From: Diphasiastrum complanatum
Taxonomy: Eukaryota; Streptophyta; Lycopodiopsida; Lycopodiales; Lycopodiaceae
Reading direction: 5' to 3'
Assembly: GCA_029204225.1 (NCBI GenBank)
Contig: CM055108.1
Location: 1,967,463 to 2,031,462 of the forward strand
DNA: 64,000 nucleotides
Translations under genes and position numbers: made by a program
Shown: one piece after another, positions 39,469-50,250 of the stretch
How the letters are laid out: every line of letters begins with the position of its first letter
Numbering within the stretch: the stretch's first letter is position 1
The notes under the pieces: generated by a model
Told to the model about the DNA's origin: nothing
Databases searched by the model: none
Seen by the model: only the letters and a program-made list of their open reading frames with translations

Positions 39469-40366
39469 ATGGATCTTGAGTATCAAGCTCTTATGAAGAA
39501 TGGAACACGGAGATTGGTGGAGTTACCAAAGGTCAAGAAAGCTATTGGATGCAAATGGATCTTCAAGGTGAAGACAAACCAAGATGGATCTATCAACAAG
39601 TACAAGGCCAGGTTAGTGGCAAAAGGATATCCTCAAGAACAAGGGATTGACTATGATAAGACGTTTGCACCTATGGCAAACTTGCTATACTTTATGGATG
39701 AGACATATGGCAATTGGACATTACAAATGCATTCTTGAATGGAGATTTGGAGGATGAAGTGTACATGGAGCAACCTGAGAGCTACATTTAACCTACAAAG
39801 CCAAATCATGTGTGTCTACTACAAAAGAGTTTGTATGGCCTTAAGCAAGCACCAAGGAGTTGGTATGCTAAGCTTAACACTGTTTTACTCTCTCAAGGCT
39901 TTGTTATGAGTGAGTATGGTCATTCAATCTATTATATATTTGTTGGAAATGATGTTACCATCTTGCTAATCTATGTAGATGATATCATCCTGAGTGGTGG
40001 AGACAATCAAGTTGTGGAGGATATCAAGATTGCTCTTAAGGAGGAGTTTGAGGTGCCAATGATCTTGGTAACTTGCATTACATTCTGGGAATAGAAGTCA
40101 TTAGATCTTCTCAATCTACTTTCATTTTTCAAGAGAAGTATGCTAATTCTATTCTAGAAAGATTTCATATGGTAGATGCAAAAGCTAGTGATACACCTAT
40201 GGAGTCTCATGTAAAGCTAACTATAAGAGGTAATGAAAGATCCTTTGAGGATATTACTATCTATAGGAAGCTAGTTGGTTCACTCATCTATCTAGCGATT
40301 ACTAGACTAGATGTAAGCTATTGTGTTAGAATATTGAGTCAATTCTTCAATGGAATGTATAGCTGA
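39469..40366 (+). pseudogene. Copia reverse transcriptase (element D)
   Basis: Frames 39469-39738, 39810-40094 and 40073-40366 encode [44 protein letters not shown] and ILLIYVDDIILSGGD with intact YVDD, then ILGIEVIRSS and VGSLIYLAITR. A frameshift near 39740 and a stop near 39790 interrupt it. After LSQF the sequence jumps to the RNase H C-terminus. Confidence 0.92.
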
Positions 40367-40483
40367 TATCTTCACCAAAGCATTGGGAAAGGACTTGTTC
40401 ATGAAGAATAGGACATCACTTGAAGTGTTATCAAAGTCTATGCTAAAACTAGTTGAAGAGGGAGTGTGAAAGATTCAACTAGT
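40344..40483 (+). repeat. Displaced copy of element D 3' end
   Basis: 140 bases match 41074-41213 with few differences (offset 730). They encode ADIFTKALGKD...MLKLVEEGV, the stop codon and the first 19 bases of the LTR (TGTGAAAGATTCAACTAGT). On leaving this block the sequence resumes reverse transcriptase at a shared GAAAGAT. Confidence 0.92.
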
Positions 40484-40499
40484 GAAAGATCCATCAAGG

Positions 40500-41194
40500 G
40501 CATTACTCTCTATAGGAAGCTATCTCTATAGGAATCTAGTTGGTTCACTCATCTATCTAGCCATTACTAGTCCAGATTTAAGCTATTGTGTTGGAAGATT
40601 GAGTAAATTCATACAAGATCCTAGTGAGGACCATTGAAAGCTAGGAAAACGAGTTTTGAGGTACATAATTGGAACTCAAGATCTTGGCATATTGTATGAG
40701 GGATCATCACCTAACCTTTTGGATTTTCAAATTTGGACTATGCTGGAGATATAATGGATAGTAAATCCATTAGTGCTTATTGTATTTTCATAGGTGATGG
40801 AGCTATGTCATGGATATCGAAGAAACACTATCTCATTGTTATGTAGTGAGGCCGAGTACAAAGCTCTTACACATTGCACAAATGAGCTGTTATGGATCAA
40901 GGATCTTCACTTGTTGGATTTTTCAGAGAGCCCAATCATCTTTTGTTACAATCAATCATCTTAAAAGGTTGGCAACCAATCCTATCTTTCATGCTAGGAG
41001 CAAGCATATTGAGGTGCAATATCATTTTGTGAGGGAGCAAGTCATTGCAAAGGAGGTGGAGCTTCAACATGTGTCTTCAAGGGAATGTGTAGCTGATATC
41101 TTCACCAAAGCATTGGGAAAGGACTCGTTCATGAAGCATAGAACTTCACTTGGAGTGTTATCAAAGTCCATGCTAAAACTAGTTGAAGAGGGAG
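40500..41194 (+). pseudogene. Copia RT end and RNase H (element D)
   Basis: Broken plus-strand frames carry a second copy of the SLIYLAIT segment, then LSKFIQDPS and, from 40810-41199, the RNase H end: FHARSKHIEVQYHFVREQV, ECVADIFTKALGKD. The polypurine tract GAAGAGGGAG lies at 41185-41194, just before the LTR start. Confidence 0.85.
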
Positions 41195-41216
41195 TGTGAA
41201 AGATTCAACTAGTTTA

Positions 41217-42006
41217 TGTGGCGGAAGTGAAACTTTTTCTATTTCGTTTTCATTTTCGCCTTCGTATTCGTGAACGATTTTGTGTCCTTGAATTTTCTCT
41301 TGCATGGAAGCTTTTACAGGATCCTAGACACTCGACTACACATCACAAAACACATTTTATTCTAGCAATCAAGACAAACAGCACAAGACAAGAAGATGCA
41401 TGAAAATAGAGCGATTGTATTATCAGTTAAATTTTTAGAGCAAGATCGTTAGTGTCTCACTCGTTGGCGGAATGACACTCTGCTCTTTCGCTGTGTTCTG
41501 CTTGTTGATAGACTTTCATGCACAACTCTATTGTTTCTAATATTTTTCTGCCTGCTCTAATCGTACGTCTATCTCTTTGTCTCTTACAGATATTTGTCTA
41601 TATTCTCTTCTTATGTTTATGATCCAAAGAGAATCGTTTATACCTCCATTGTGTGGAGCTTACAAGATAGCCAAACAAAGAATCACAAGACTAATTAATG
41701 CTAATCAACTAGTTAGTTAGTCTCTGTCGTTGCCACTCATTTCAGCTGGGCATGAAGTCTATGACTCCAAGCCCGTTGAGCTGCCAGCTGGCAGTGTGAA
41801 CGATTCGTCTTCGTTTGTTTCGTAATCTCTTGTTTGCTTTCGTTCTTTTCATTTCTTTCATAGTTTTTCGTATTGCGTCCCTTTGCAGTTTGTGGTCCTA
41901 GAGGTGTGTTTATTATTCACAAAATGATTCGCAAATCATTCGTGCTTCGAGTCAAAGGACGTTGACTATCACGAATTGTTCTCATTCGACCTTCTTTTCT
42001 TGTTCA
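41217..42006 (-). repeat. Probable 3' LTR of element C (boundaries approximate)
   Basis: Starts TGTGGCGGAAG at 41217 and ends about 42006, just before the RNase H stop region of element C. It shares TTCGTGAACGA, TTCGTTT and TTCGCAAA-like motifs with the LTR of element B. No clean polypurine tract or target duplication was confirmed. Confidence 0.5.
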
Positions 42007-42029
42007 TGCTGCGACAAAGTTGCAGGAGT

Positions 42030-42547
42030 TCACCATGTGTCGAGCGGTTTCGTGAGCAGATCTGCAATCATATTTTCTGATTTTATATACTGGACCTGGA
42101 GCTCTCCTTTCGAGATCAAATATCAAATGTGATGTACTTCAGAGGTATGTGCTTTGTCTTTGAATGGAAGACAGGATCCTGGGACAGATAGATGGCACTC
42201 TGAGAGTCCATCATCATCGTGCTTGGCCCTTCTTGTGGTATCTCGATTGCCTCCAGCATCATTTGCAACCACACTACCTCATTCGCGACCTTTGAAGCTA
42301 CGACATATTCAGCTTCGCAAGAGGATTGAGCCACCAAGGTTTGCTTTTTGCATATCCAGCTGATTGCTGTTCCACATGCGATTGAAGATCCTCTAGTTAC
42401 GGACTTGCTGTCATCTTTGCAGCTCACCCAGCTTGCATCACTATAGTGGTGCAGCTCGAATCTCTTTTTTTCGTTTTTAGTTCTATAGGTTAATTCCATA
42501 TTTTGGGTACCCTTAGATACTGTAGGATTCGTTTGGCCATTTGTCAA
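42030..42547 (-). pseudogene. Copia RNase H (element C)
   Basis: Frame 42547-42116 reads HHYSDASWVSCKDDSKSVTR, TAISWICKKQTLVAQSSCEA and SQDPVFHSKTKHIPLKY. Further on the minus strand, ADLLTKPLDTW and a stop can be read near 42045. The catalytic D in YSDASW and the E in SSCEAEY are present. Confidence 0.92.
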
Positions 42548-42904
42548 TGTGCCATGCCAGGATTTGAAGAGAATTGGCTCAACGCATAAACAGAGAAAGC
42601 CAGATCGGGTCTGGTACAGATTGTCAAGTACATCAGACTACCGATTAAGTTCTGGTAGGGTATACCTACTATCTTCCGTTCTTACTCTTTTGTTTTTGGG
42701 CAATCCTGCTTTGTGAGCTTGGCTCCAGCTATCATTGGTATAAATTTTTTCCTTGCAATCCATCATGGGGTATTGCCTTAGCACCTTTCTAGCATATTCT
42801 GACTGACTCAAGTGTATTTTGCCCTTTGTTTGATCTCTTTTGATCTCCAGCCCTAGGCATTTCGTTGCTTCTCCAAGATATGTGATTTCGTAGCTTTCAA
42901 AAAT

Positions 42905-43498
42905 CTAACTCTTCATGGCTTTGATCAGCATCAAGGAATTTCCTATCATCAGCGAATCATCCACAAAAATGGTCAGTATTACAAAATCCTTTCCTACTCT
43001 TTTAATGTAGACATTGCAGTCTAGTTGAGTAGGATTGAACTCTAGAGACTTCAGAAGACCATCAAGCTTTTTATACCAGGCTCGTGATGCCTGTTTTAGA
43101 CCATAGATGCATCTCTGCAACTGACAGACATATTGTCGATTGTCGGAGTCTTCATAGCCTTCAGGCTACTTCATGAAGATTTTCTCCTCTAGATCTCCGT
43201 GGAGAAAGGCTATTTTCACGTCAATCTGGTGAATTTTTAGATTGTACTGTGTGGCGTATGCAAGGGATAGCCTTATTCTTGTCATCTTCACCATGGGCAA
43301 ATATGTGTCGAAATAGTCAACAACATATCTTTGCGTGTAGCCCTTCGCAACAAGCCTTGCTTTGTAGTAGCCAATAGTGCTATCTGATTTCATCTTTTTC
43401 TTGTATACCCACTTGTAGTCGACTATTTTTCTGTTTTCTGACAGTGGCTCTAATGTCCATGCCTCGTTTTGCCTCATCGACTCGATCTCCTCTGACAT
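42905..43498 (-). pseudogene. Copia reverse transcriptase (element C)
   Basis: Frames 43498-43166 and 43120-42905 contain YKWVYKKKMKSDSTIGYYKA, LVAKGYTQRYVVDYFDTY, IDVKIAFLHGDLEE, CIYGLKQASRAWYKKLDG and LTIFVDDSLMIG. YVDD is FVDD here, a conservative change. Frame breaks lie near 43150 and 42904. Confidence 0.92.
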
Positions 43499-43840
43499 TG
43501 TCTGCTTCCTGAAATCTCCCTCTGGACTCTGGATAGCTTCTTGGTATGTTGATGGCTCTTCAGTGAAGCTGCAGTAATTGCATGTCTTCGTTCCATTGAA
43601 GATTGTCAGAGTTGCGGTCTAGAGGTCTTCTTTGTCTTGTTGACCTTCGAGGTTCATTTCATTGTTGCTCGAATATTTCTTGTTCGTGGGTACGATCCTT
43701 TGCTTCCTGCTGCTCTGGAGTCTGGGGCTCTGCATTCTGATTTGATGTTTGTCCTCGATCTCCCTTTTGAATGGGCAGCAGTGTGATGATCTCATGGCCT
43801 CTTTCGTCTTTTAGTCCAGGGAATGTGGACTCATTGAACT

Positions 43841-44014
43841 TCACATCTCTACTTCAACCTTCTTTGTGGTTGGATCGTAGAGCCTATACACATGTGTTCT
43901 GTTCGAGTAGCCGACCATGATTGTTCGTTCAGATTTGTCATCGAGCTTACTTTTTTTTTTTTTTTTTCCTTCGGAATGTGCTTGTATGCTATACATCCAA
44001 ACACTCGTACGTAT
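43841..44014 (-). pseudogene. Integrase C-terminal end (element C), downstream part
   Basis: The minus strand encodes VFGCIAYKHIPKEKKKK, then DKSERTIMVGYS and the YRLYDPTTKKV motif, the usual C-terminal landmark of copia integrase. The frame meets the LTR of element E at 44015. Its continuation is at 48127 and beyond, on the other side of E. Confidence 0.9.
44010..44014. repeat. Target-site duplication of element E (left)
   Basis: CGTAT, repeated exactly at 48127-48131. Confidence 0.93.
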
Positions 44015-44845
44015 TGTGCAAAAAGTACAAAAAGGACCAAGAGTGGACCCTAATCTGATCCTCAAGAGGGATTGGTTGTCAGATTACTTGATCTATCAAT
44101 CTACTTCAGATTAAGATCAATCTAGATCAATTCTAGACACAAAATCCTAATAAGAACAATCATTAATTGAGGGTAAGTGTACTTTCTGGTTTCACACGTG
44201 TGAAACATTGTCTGATTACGGACTCCAACCTGAAAATCAAGTACACATTGATAGAACCTCAAAACAAGCAAAACAAATGTAGACAAATGGAGAGAATCAC
44301 CCAAAATTGCTTCCAAAACCAAGATTGGTGTCTCACATTAATTATGGCCAAATGTGGCTCTATATATACAATAAGTGAGAGCTCGTGGTACTGTCATCCT
44401 TATGATCCCACATGTGTGAAGGTGCTTTGTCATATGATGATTCATCATGCAGAACTGACACTTGGACAAAACCTTCTATTTTGAGCACTTTTGGTCCATT
44501 TTTCTTCTATATGGAGATCTACTTGGAAATCTTCTAGAAGTCAAAATTCGCCTACTGCAGCTTATTCCACACACATGAGCTGTCCTCTACACATGGGATA
44601 TGACACCTAACCAAAGGATGTGGCTCATGCAATCAATAGATTGATGCCATGTGTCATATGTCTAGAAAACTAGTTTTTGGCCTTTTTAGCCACTAGAACT
44701 TGAATTAAATCATATGTACAACCTATATGATTATGGTACATGACAAGTACACTATTTTCACACGTGGGAACAGGCTCCACACATGTGTGTTTATCTATAT
44801 ACAAGATTTTTGGCCTCTACCAAGCTTATTTTAGCATTTTTCACA
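44015..44845 (-). repeat. 3' LTR of element E (long version)
   Basis: 831 bases, beginning TGTGCAAAAAGTAC and ending TTTTTCACA. Contains GTTTCACACGTGTGAAAC, an 18-bp palindrome, at about 44189-44206, and several other CACRTG motifs. It has 363 bases (44332-44694) that are missing from the right LTR. Confidence 0.93.
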
Positions 44846-44971
44846 CTCCTCTTCAAAAATCTAGCTTGATGGAAAACGTGATGATCTTGAACTTGACTCC
44901 ATGGGCTGAATTGGTCTTTGCTAGTTCAAAAGGTGTGAAGATCATCCAATGAGATTGATGTTGATTTGAAA

Positions 44972-46072
44972 TCACCATATCCATGATAGTGCTTCTTTGA
45001 TGTTGACATCTTTGATGAGCTTGAGCGCTTTGCACCATCCTAGCACCTCCAAAATGGATTCCTTCCAAATTTCATGTAGATGCTTGACTTTGAGGCTTGA
45101 TCCTTCTTCATGTGCATGCTCCTTCATGAGAAAATAAATATTTCTTCTTGATTTATTAGGATCACAAAGATCTAACATCATGTTACCACGATCTAGAGAA
45201 TTAGACTCATCCAAATTGGCAAGTCTATGCATGCTATAATGACAAAGTGTTTGCAGCATATCTTCATGCTTGTTTACCATGCTAATCTCTGATCCAATGA
45301 GGCTAAATACTTCATTATGGAGATAAGTGCCTTTAGAAGATGATTCACTTACTTTCATAAAGAGTTTAGAATTTGCCTCAATACAAATTTTCAAACTATG
45401 AGTGAACAAATCACTTTTGCTCTTGCATGACTCAAGAGCATACATTTGATGAAATAACCATTTGCTTTCTAATTGATTTAAAATCAATTTCAACCTTTTA
45501 AGAACATCATCTATGTTCTCAAGAGAGACTTCATACTCAACTAGTATGGTTTTACTCCAATTTTGAGATGCAATGATCTCACTAAAGCAAATTGATTTAT
45601 CAAATGACATAAGAGAAATAAGTATGTGATATATACCACATGAGATATGCTCCTCTTTCCCTTGAACCAAACAATGCACTTCCAAATGAAAAATTTCAGA
45701 AGATTTGACATGTGTTGTGATGGACTCTTGAAGACAAATCTTGCAAGTCCTTGTGAGACTCCAAGCCTCATTCACCTTTCCACAAAGGAAACACCTTTCC
45801 TTGGACTTGTCCTTCTTGTATTTGCATTTTGAACTTGAAGCTCCATCCTTCACCTCGGCCCCCTTGCTTTGGTTCTCCTTGGATGGACTGGTCTTCTTTT
45901 TGTAGCATCTTGAGAAAAAATATCCTCCCTTTCCACAAAGGTTGCACTCAGGATCCTTTCTTTCCTTCAATAGGATGCCACCTATTGATACCATGTGAAT
46001 AAAAACCTGTGATATGATTCTACAAATGTAATTTGTGACTTTCAAGAGACTAGATTTGAACATCTTCAACAA
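44972..46072 (-). CDS. ORF of element E: zinc-knuckle-like protein of unknown function
   Basis: A single 366-codon open frame. Near the N-terminus there are two cysteine clusters. ECNLCGKGGYFFSRCYKKKT resembles a Gag CCHC knuckle with tyrosine in place of histidine. About 35 residues later comes ERCFLCGK. A further CKIC pair follows. The remaining 250 residues are rich in leucine, serine and charged residues and show no enzyme motif. It may be a Gag-derived protein that has lost its capsid part, with a C-terminal extension. It ends about 125 bases before the 3' LTR. The intact length in a non-autonomous element suggests the frame was selected until recently. Confidence 0.6.
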   Translation of the reverse strand: MLKMFKSSLLKVTNYICRIISQVFIHMVSIGGILLKERKDPECNLCGKGGYFFSRCYKKKTSPSKENQSKGAEVKDGASSSKCKYKKDKSKERCFLCGKVNEAWSLTRTCKICLQESITTHVKSSEIFHLEVHCLVQGKEEHISCGIYHILISLMSFDKSICFSEIIASQNWSKTILVEYEVSLENIDDVLKRLKLILNQLESKWLFHQMYALESCKSKSDLFTHSLKICIEANSKLFMKVSESSSKGTYLHNEVFSLIGSEISMVNKHEDMLQTLCHYSMHRLANLDESNSLDRGNMMLDLCDPNKSRRNIYFLMKEHAHEEGSSLKVKHLHEIWKESILEVLGWCKALKLIKDVNIKEALSWIW

Positions 46073-47660
46073 TCTAGAAGGATCTACAAATGATCTAGCT
46101 CACAAACCTAAGAATCAATTTTTCACAGTAATGACTAGTCACTTGGAAACTTTGCTTTGATCACTAAGACAAAAGCACACAATCTTTGAATCAAATCACT
46201 AAAGAAATCAGATCCAATATCCTATTGGACTCATCAAATACCAATGACTCTTTCTTTTGAAAGTTGAAATGGATATGAAAAAGATTTGACACCTAGATTT
46301 TTTTTTCACTTGACTAGTTCTCTCAACACTTGAGATTCTTGAACAAAAGATGGGTTTTGTTTCAAATACATGAAAATCAAACTCGATCACTTCTTTTGGA
46401 CTCACTCTTGACCCAAATAATCTCACACTTGAGATTTAGAATGAATTTGATCTGATTTGACAACAAACTATACCATCAATTTTTCACAAAGCTTAAAAAA
46501 TTAGACAACTAGAGATTCACAAAGATCTCAACCATGAATGAATACTCAAATATGGACTCCTCCTCATTCTAGACATCCAATGGGATCTCAAATTGACCCT
46601 CACACTCTCACAAAGAAAGTTGAATAGAACTAATTTGAGCTTCATACATACTATGTCAATTTTTGCTCAATAAATTGATTCAATCACCCCTACTGGATTC
46701 TACGAATTACTCTACCTTTAGAGACTTGGAATGAAATTCAAAATCAAAAGTTGTGATTTTTCTCACTAAGATATTGTGCTTCAAAGAGCTAATGCCACTT
46801 AGAAAGATTTGATCACATAGGAGAAGACAAATTCTTCATCAATAACAACACATAATGAGTTTCTAGATCTTGCCCTCTACAAAGGAAGGAGCTCTTAGAA
46901 AATTGGATCTCTCTCTACACATTTGCCATAGACACCTTAATGACTCTTTTCAAACCTTACAGTCACTCAAACAAATTGATTAGGGTTGAGCAATGTGACT
47001 TGGATCTCAATCTCTTTTCTAGAACTCTCAATTGAAGCCAATCTATGTCAAATTCTACAAAAGATTTGCATACATGCTCTATATGCACTAGAAACTCTCA
47101 AAGGTTTCACTTGGAGGACAGATCCAAGGATGTTTTCTAGCAGATTGATGCTTCTAAACTTGACCCTATCACTCTTGAACAAATCTAGAGTGATGGTACA
47201 ATGGATTTCATCCTCTCACCTTGCATATCACTCCTTAATCTATGATTTTTAGCAAAATCTCTCTTAACTTCAACATACACTCAAAAAATCAGAGAAGATC
47301 AGTTAATGCACCTATTTCAAGCTTCAATTTCTATTTTTTGGCTGATATAATCCAAGAACTAATCAAAGGATTAAATTTACTATAGAAAATGCTTGATTTT
47401 GCACCAAAAATCACTCAAATTGGGTATGTGAGTCAAATTCTACAAATTTTTGAAATTTCTCAGCCAAAACCGGAGCTGTACGGCCTCACACATGTGAAAA
47501 GAGTTCCTACAGCCCACAACAAGATCTGGACCAAAATCGTTGAGGATAGCTATCAAATCCAACTCGCTACACAAAATTTGACTAGTTTCCAAAAACTGCT
47601 AATTTTGGCCTTGATTTGGATTAACCCTATCAATTTCAACAAAACCTCTGGTACTAGGCT
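46073..47660 (-). other. Long leader of element E
   Basis: About 1.6 kb between primer-binding site and ORF (minus-strand sense). No coding motif can be read. Similar long untranslated leaders are usual in non-autonomous LTR elements. Confidence 0.5.
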
Positions 47661-48126
47661 CTGATACCATGTGAAAAAGTACAAAAAGGACCAAGAGTGG
47701 ATCCTAATCTGATCCTCAAGAGGGATTGGTTGTCAGATTACTTGATCTATCAATCTACTTCAGATTAAGATCAATCTAGATCAATTCTAGACACAAAATC
47801 CTAACAAGAACAATCATTAATTGAAGGTAAGTGTACTTTCTGGATTCACACGTGTGAAACATTGTCTGAGTACGGACTCCAACCTGAAAATTAGGTACAC
47901 ATTGATAGAACCTCAAAACAAATGTAGACAAATGGAGAGAATCACCAAAAATGCTTCCAAAAGCAAGATTGGTGTAGAACTTGAATTAAATCATATGTAC
48001 AACCTATATGATTATGGTACATGACAAGTACACTATTTTCACACGTGGGAACAGGCTCCACACATGTGTGTTTATCTATATACAAGAGTTTTGGCCTCTA
48101 CCAAGTTTATTTTTGCATTTTTCACA
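47661..48126 (-). repeat. 5' LTR and PBS of element E (short version)
   Basis: CTGATACCA at 47661-47669 is followed by the LTR 47670-48126 (457 bases). It matches the left LTR except for a 363-base gap between GGTGT and AGAACTTG and a nine-base gap in a CAAG-rich run. The palindrome TTCACACGTGTGAA is at 47845-47858. Confidence 0.92.
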
Positions 48127-48131
48127 CGTAT
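48127..48131. repeat. Target-site duplication of element E (right)
   Basis: CGTAT, identical to 44010-44014. Confidence 0.93.
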
Positions 48132-48790
48132 GACAGATCAGACTTTCTGCCTATCCACATTTTGTATGGTGTCTTGTTATCCAGTGTTGTTGTTGTAGAT
48201 CTGTTCTGCAGGTGTACAGTTGCAGCTATTGCCTCAGCCCAGAATTGACCTGGCAATTGAGCCTGTGCCATCATGCATCTGGCTCTTTCGACTAGCGTTC
48301 TATTTCTTCTTTCTGCCACACCGTTGTATTCTGGTGTGTATGCAAGAGTGAACTGGTGTTCTATCCCCTGTTCTTTGCAGAATCTTGAGAATTCTGTGCT
48401 TTTGTATTCACCTCCATTGTCAAATCTAAGGATCTGTATCTTTTTCAAGGTGTGTCGCTCTGCAAATGCCACGAACTTCTTGAAGGAATCAAACACTTCG
48501 GATTTCTTCTTTAAGTAGTAGATCGTTGTCATTCGGCTGTAATTATTTATGAATGTCAGAAAGTATCTTGAACCTGAGAGCGAATCCAGCTTCATCAGTC
48601 CACAAAAATCTGAGTCGACGAGCTCAAGAACTTCCTTGGCTCTTCTTCCCTCATGTGTGAATAGATTTCGATGTTGCTTGCCCTTCTGACAAGCTTCGTA
48701 GAACTCAATTTTGGACCTTGAATCCTTGAGACCTGTGACAATGTCTTTTCTGCTCATGTCGTAGAGGCTCCGCATGTGTAGATGATACAT
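48127..48790 (-). pseudogene. Integrase core (element C), upstream part
   Basis: An open 220-codon frame holds the zinc-binding end (CQKGKQHR), LVDSDFCGLMKLDS, YFLTFINNYSRM, ILRFDNGGEYKS, TPEYNGVAERRNRTLVERA, and TPYKMWIGRKSDLSY. The D-D-E set appears intact apart from FINNYSR in place of FIDDYSR. The frame is cut by element E at the CGTAT target site (48127-48131). Confidence 0.93.
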
Positions 48791-48812
48791 TCTCCTATGA
48801 CAGAGCTGATCT

Positions 48813-49564
48813 TCATTTTCTGAAGCATTTAATAAGGCTATCAGAGTTGCTGATTATTTTGGCCTGGTAGAGATTTCCTTCTCTACATCCGACCATCAGC
48901 AACTTGTTTGTCGTCTTCTCGATCATACGGCAAGTATTGCCGTCAAACAAATCTTGAATGCCTAGACCTGCCATCTTGGAGACAGATAGCAGACCTTTTC
49001 TAAGTGAAGGCACATAGAGTGCTCCTGGCAACTCTGCTTGGCTCGACCAGTGTTCATAGTTGTAGAGTGCCAATGCCTTTGACATCGTATCTGCTCCCAT
49101 CACCTAGAATCACTGCTCTATTGTTTTCGAGCTCTCTGAAGTCAATCAAGATCTTCTCGTTGCAGGTTATGTGAGATGTTGCTCCTGAATCAATGACTAC
49201 ATCGTAGTCGTGTTCAGTGTAGTTGGGTGAAGCTTCATCGAGTATCGTGAAAGCTTTGTCACCTTTGTTAGCATCCTTTGATGACTCTGCAACATTAGCC
49301 TTTTTAGCTTTGTCTTTTTTTTTTTGGGTTGAACCTGCAATCGTATGCAGAATGCCCTTTCTTCTTGCAGTGCATGCAAGGTATTGCTGGATTGAACCAG
49401 TATTTGTTGGCCGTATGGCCTGGTTTGTGGCAGTGATCATAGGAAGAAGATTGCTGATTCGAGGACTTCGTCTTCTCGAATCTTGGCTTGTTCTTCTTCT
49501 TCTTCTTTCCTTTCATGAAGAGAGCCTTCTCTTGATCACTGCTTCCCTCTCCTTTGTCTCTCAT
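48813..49564 (-). pseudogene. Gag zinc knuckles and protease (element C)
   Basis: 49564-49304 has a lysine-rich tract, a degraded first knuckle (CHKPGHTANKYW) and an intact second one (CMHCKKKGHSAYDC). 49440-49054 has the protease motif VIDSGATSHI and VILGDGSRYDVKGIG. 49103-48813 has LYVPSLRKGLLSVSKMAGLG and NLYQAK. The frames overlap but are shifted against one another. Confidence 0.9.
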
Positions 49565-49608
49565 CAGTCTCTCATCATCGACAAGACAGACTGCACCATC
49601 TAATTATA

Positions 49609-50250
49609 TGTGAAAAGTTATGATCCAAAATGCACTTAATGGACTTTGATCTTGGGTCAATCTGATCAACACATCTATAACTAGTTGGAAGATATAAATC
49701 AATAATTTTAGCATGCTAGTCCTGCATAAGTCACATAGATCCGATCATGAACATAAAAATATAGTAAGGTACTGTCTCTGTCTATACAACAACAGCAACT
49801 TACTATCCTTCACATGTGTGGATCTACAAGAAAATCAACATTTTACACATAGAAACTCAAGATACATGAGAAAATGACATGAGATGGACATAGAATCAAC
49901 AAAGATGAGATCTTCACACAAATGATCAACTAATGAATATGTTCTCCCTGCAGGTACAACTATTTATAACAGCCAATATGTCATTTAGACCTATTCTCCA
50001 ACTATGCCCTAAAATGGCAACTTCTAGGTACTAACCAGAAACCTAGAAAAACTAGTATAAATGCAATGTACCATATTTAACCAATTAGAATGGGTCCAAA
50101 CATGATCTCATCCACTTAGCTACTTGGTAAAAATAGTAATAACACAATTTAGAGATTTATTGACATTTATGAAGCTAACTCTAAGTTGACATTTCACTTT
50201 GGCCTCCAAAATTGCCAAATAAAATGTCGAACTAGTTGACAGTTTTCACA
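49609..50250 (-). repeat. LTR of element G
   Basis: Begins TGTGAAAAGTTATG at 49609 and ends TTTTCACA at 50250, followed by the polypurine complement CTCCCTCTTC. For a minus-oriented element this is the 3' LTR. It truncates the Gag of element C. The last part of the LTR and the polypurine tract are duplicated in tandem. Confidence 0.8.

Larger units (their letters stand above)
39150..41213 (+). mobile_element. 3' half of copia element D, rearranged
   Basis: A plus-strand Pol remnant starts in the integrase tail (VIVGRDVLFDEG, 39176), continues through reverse transcriptase, and ends with RNase H and an LTR start at 41195. The left side is cut at the LTR of element I. The right side is cut at 41213, where the LTR of element C begins. 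Within it, a 140-bp block of the extreme 3' end appears early (40344-40483) and is followed by a return to reverse transcriptase sequence. Confidence 0.85.
44015..48126 (-). mobile_element. Non-autonomous LTR retrotransposon E, nested in C
   Basis: This 4,112-bp element has LTRs at both ends, a primer-binding-site complement (47661-47669), a pyrimidine run after the left LTR (CTCCTCTTC, 44846-44854; the polypurine complement), and an exact CGTAT target duplication. On the minus strand it contains one long frame (46072-44972) but no protease, integrase, reverse transcriptase or RNase H motif. It therefore must have moved using enzymes from another element. It splits the integrase of element C, so it is younger than C. 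Confidence 0.93.
42015..49600 (-). mobile_element. Internal region of copia element C, interrupted by E
   Basis: Minus-strand order from the right is Gag zinc knuckles (49564-49304), protease (49440-49054), pre-integrase (49103-48813), integrase (48790 to 48127, resuming 44014 to 43841), linker, reverse transcriptase (43498-42905) and RNase H (42547-42030). Element E is inserted inside the integrase C-terminal region with a CGTAT duplication. The Gag N-terminus is missing, because sequence to the right of 49609 belongs to the LTR of element G. Confidence 0.9.
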
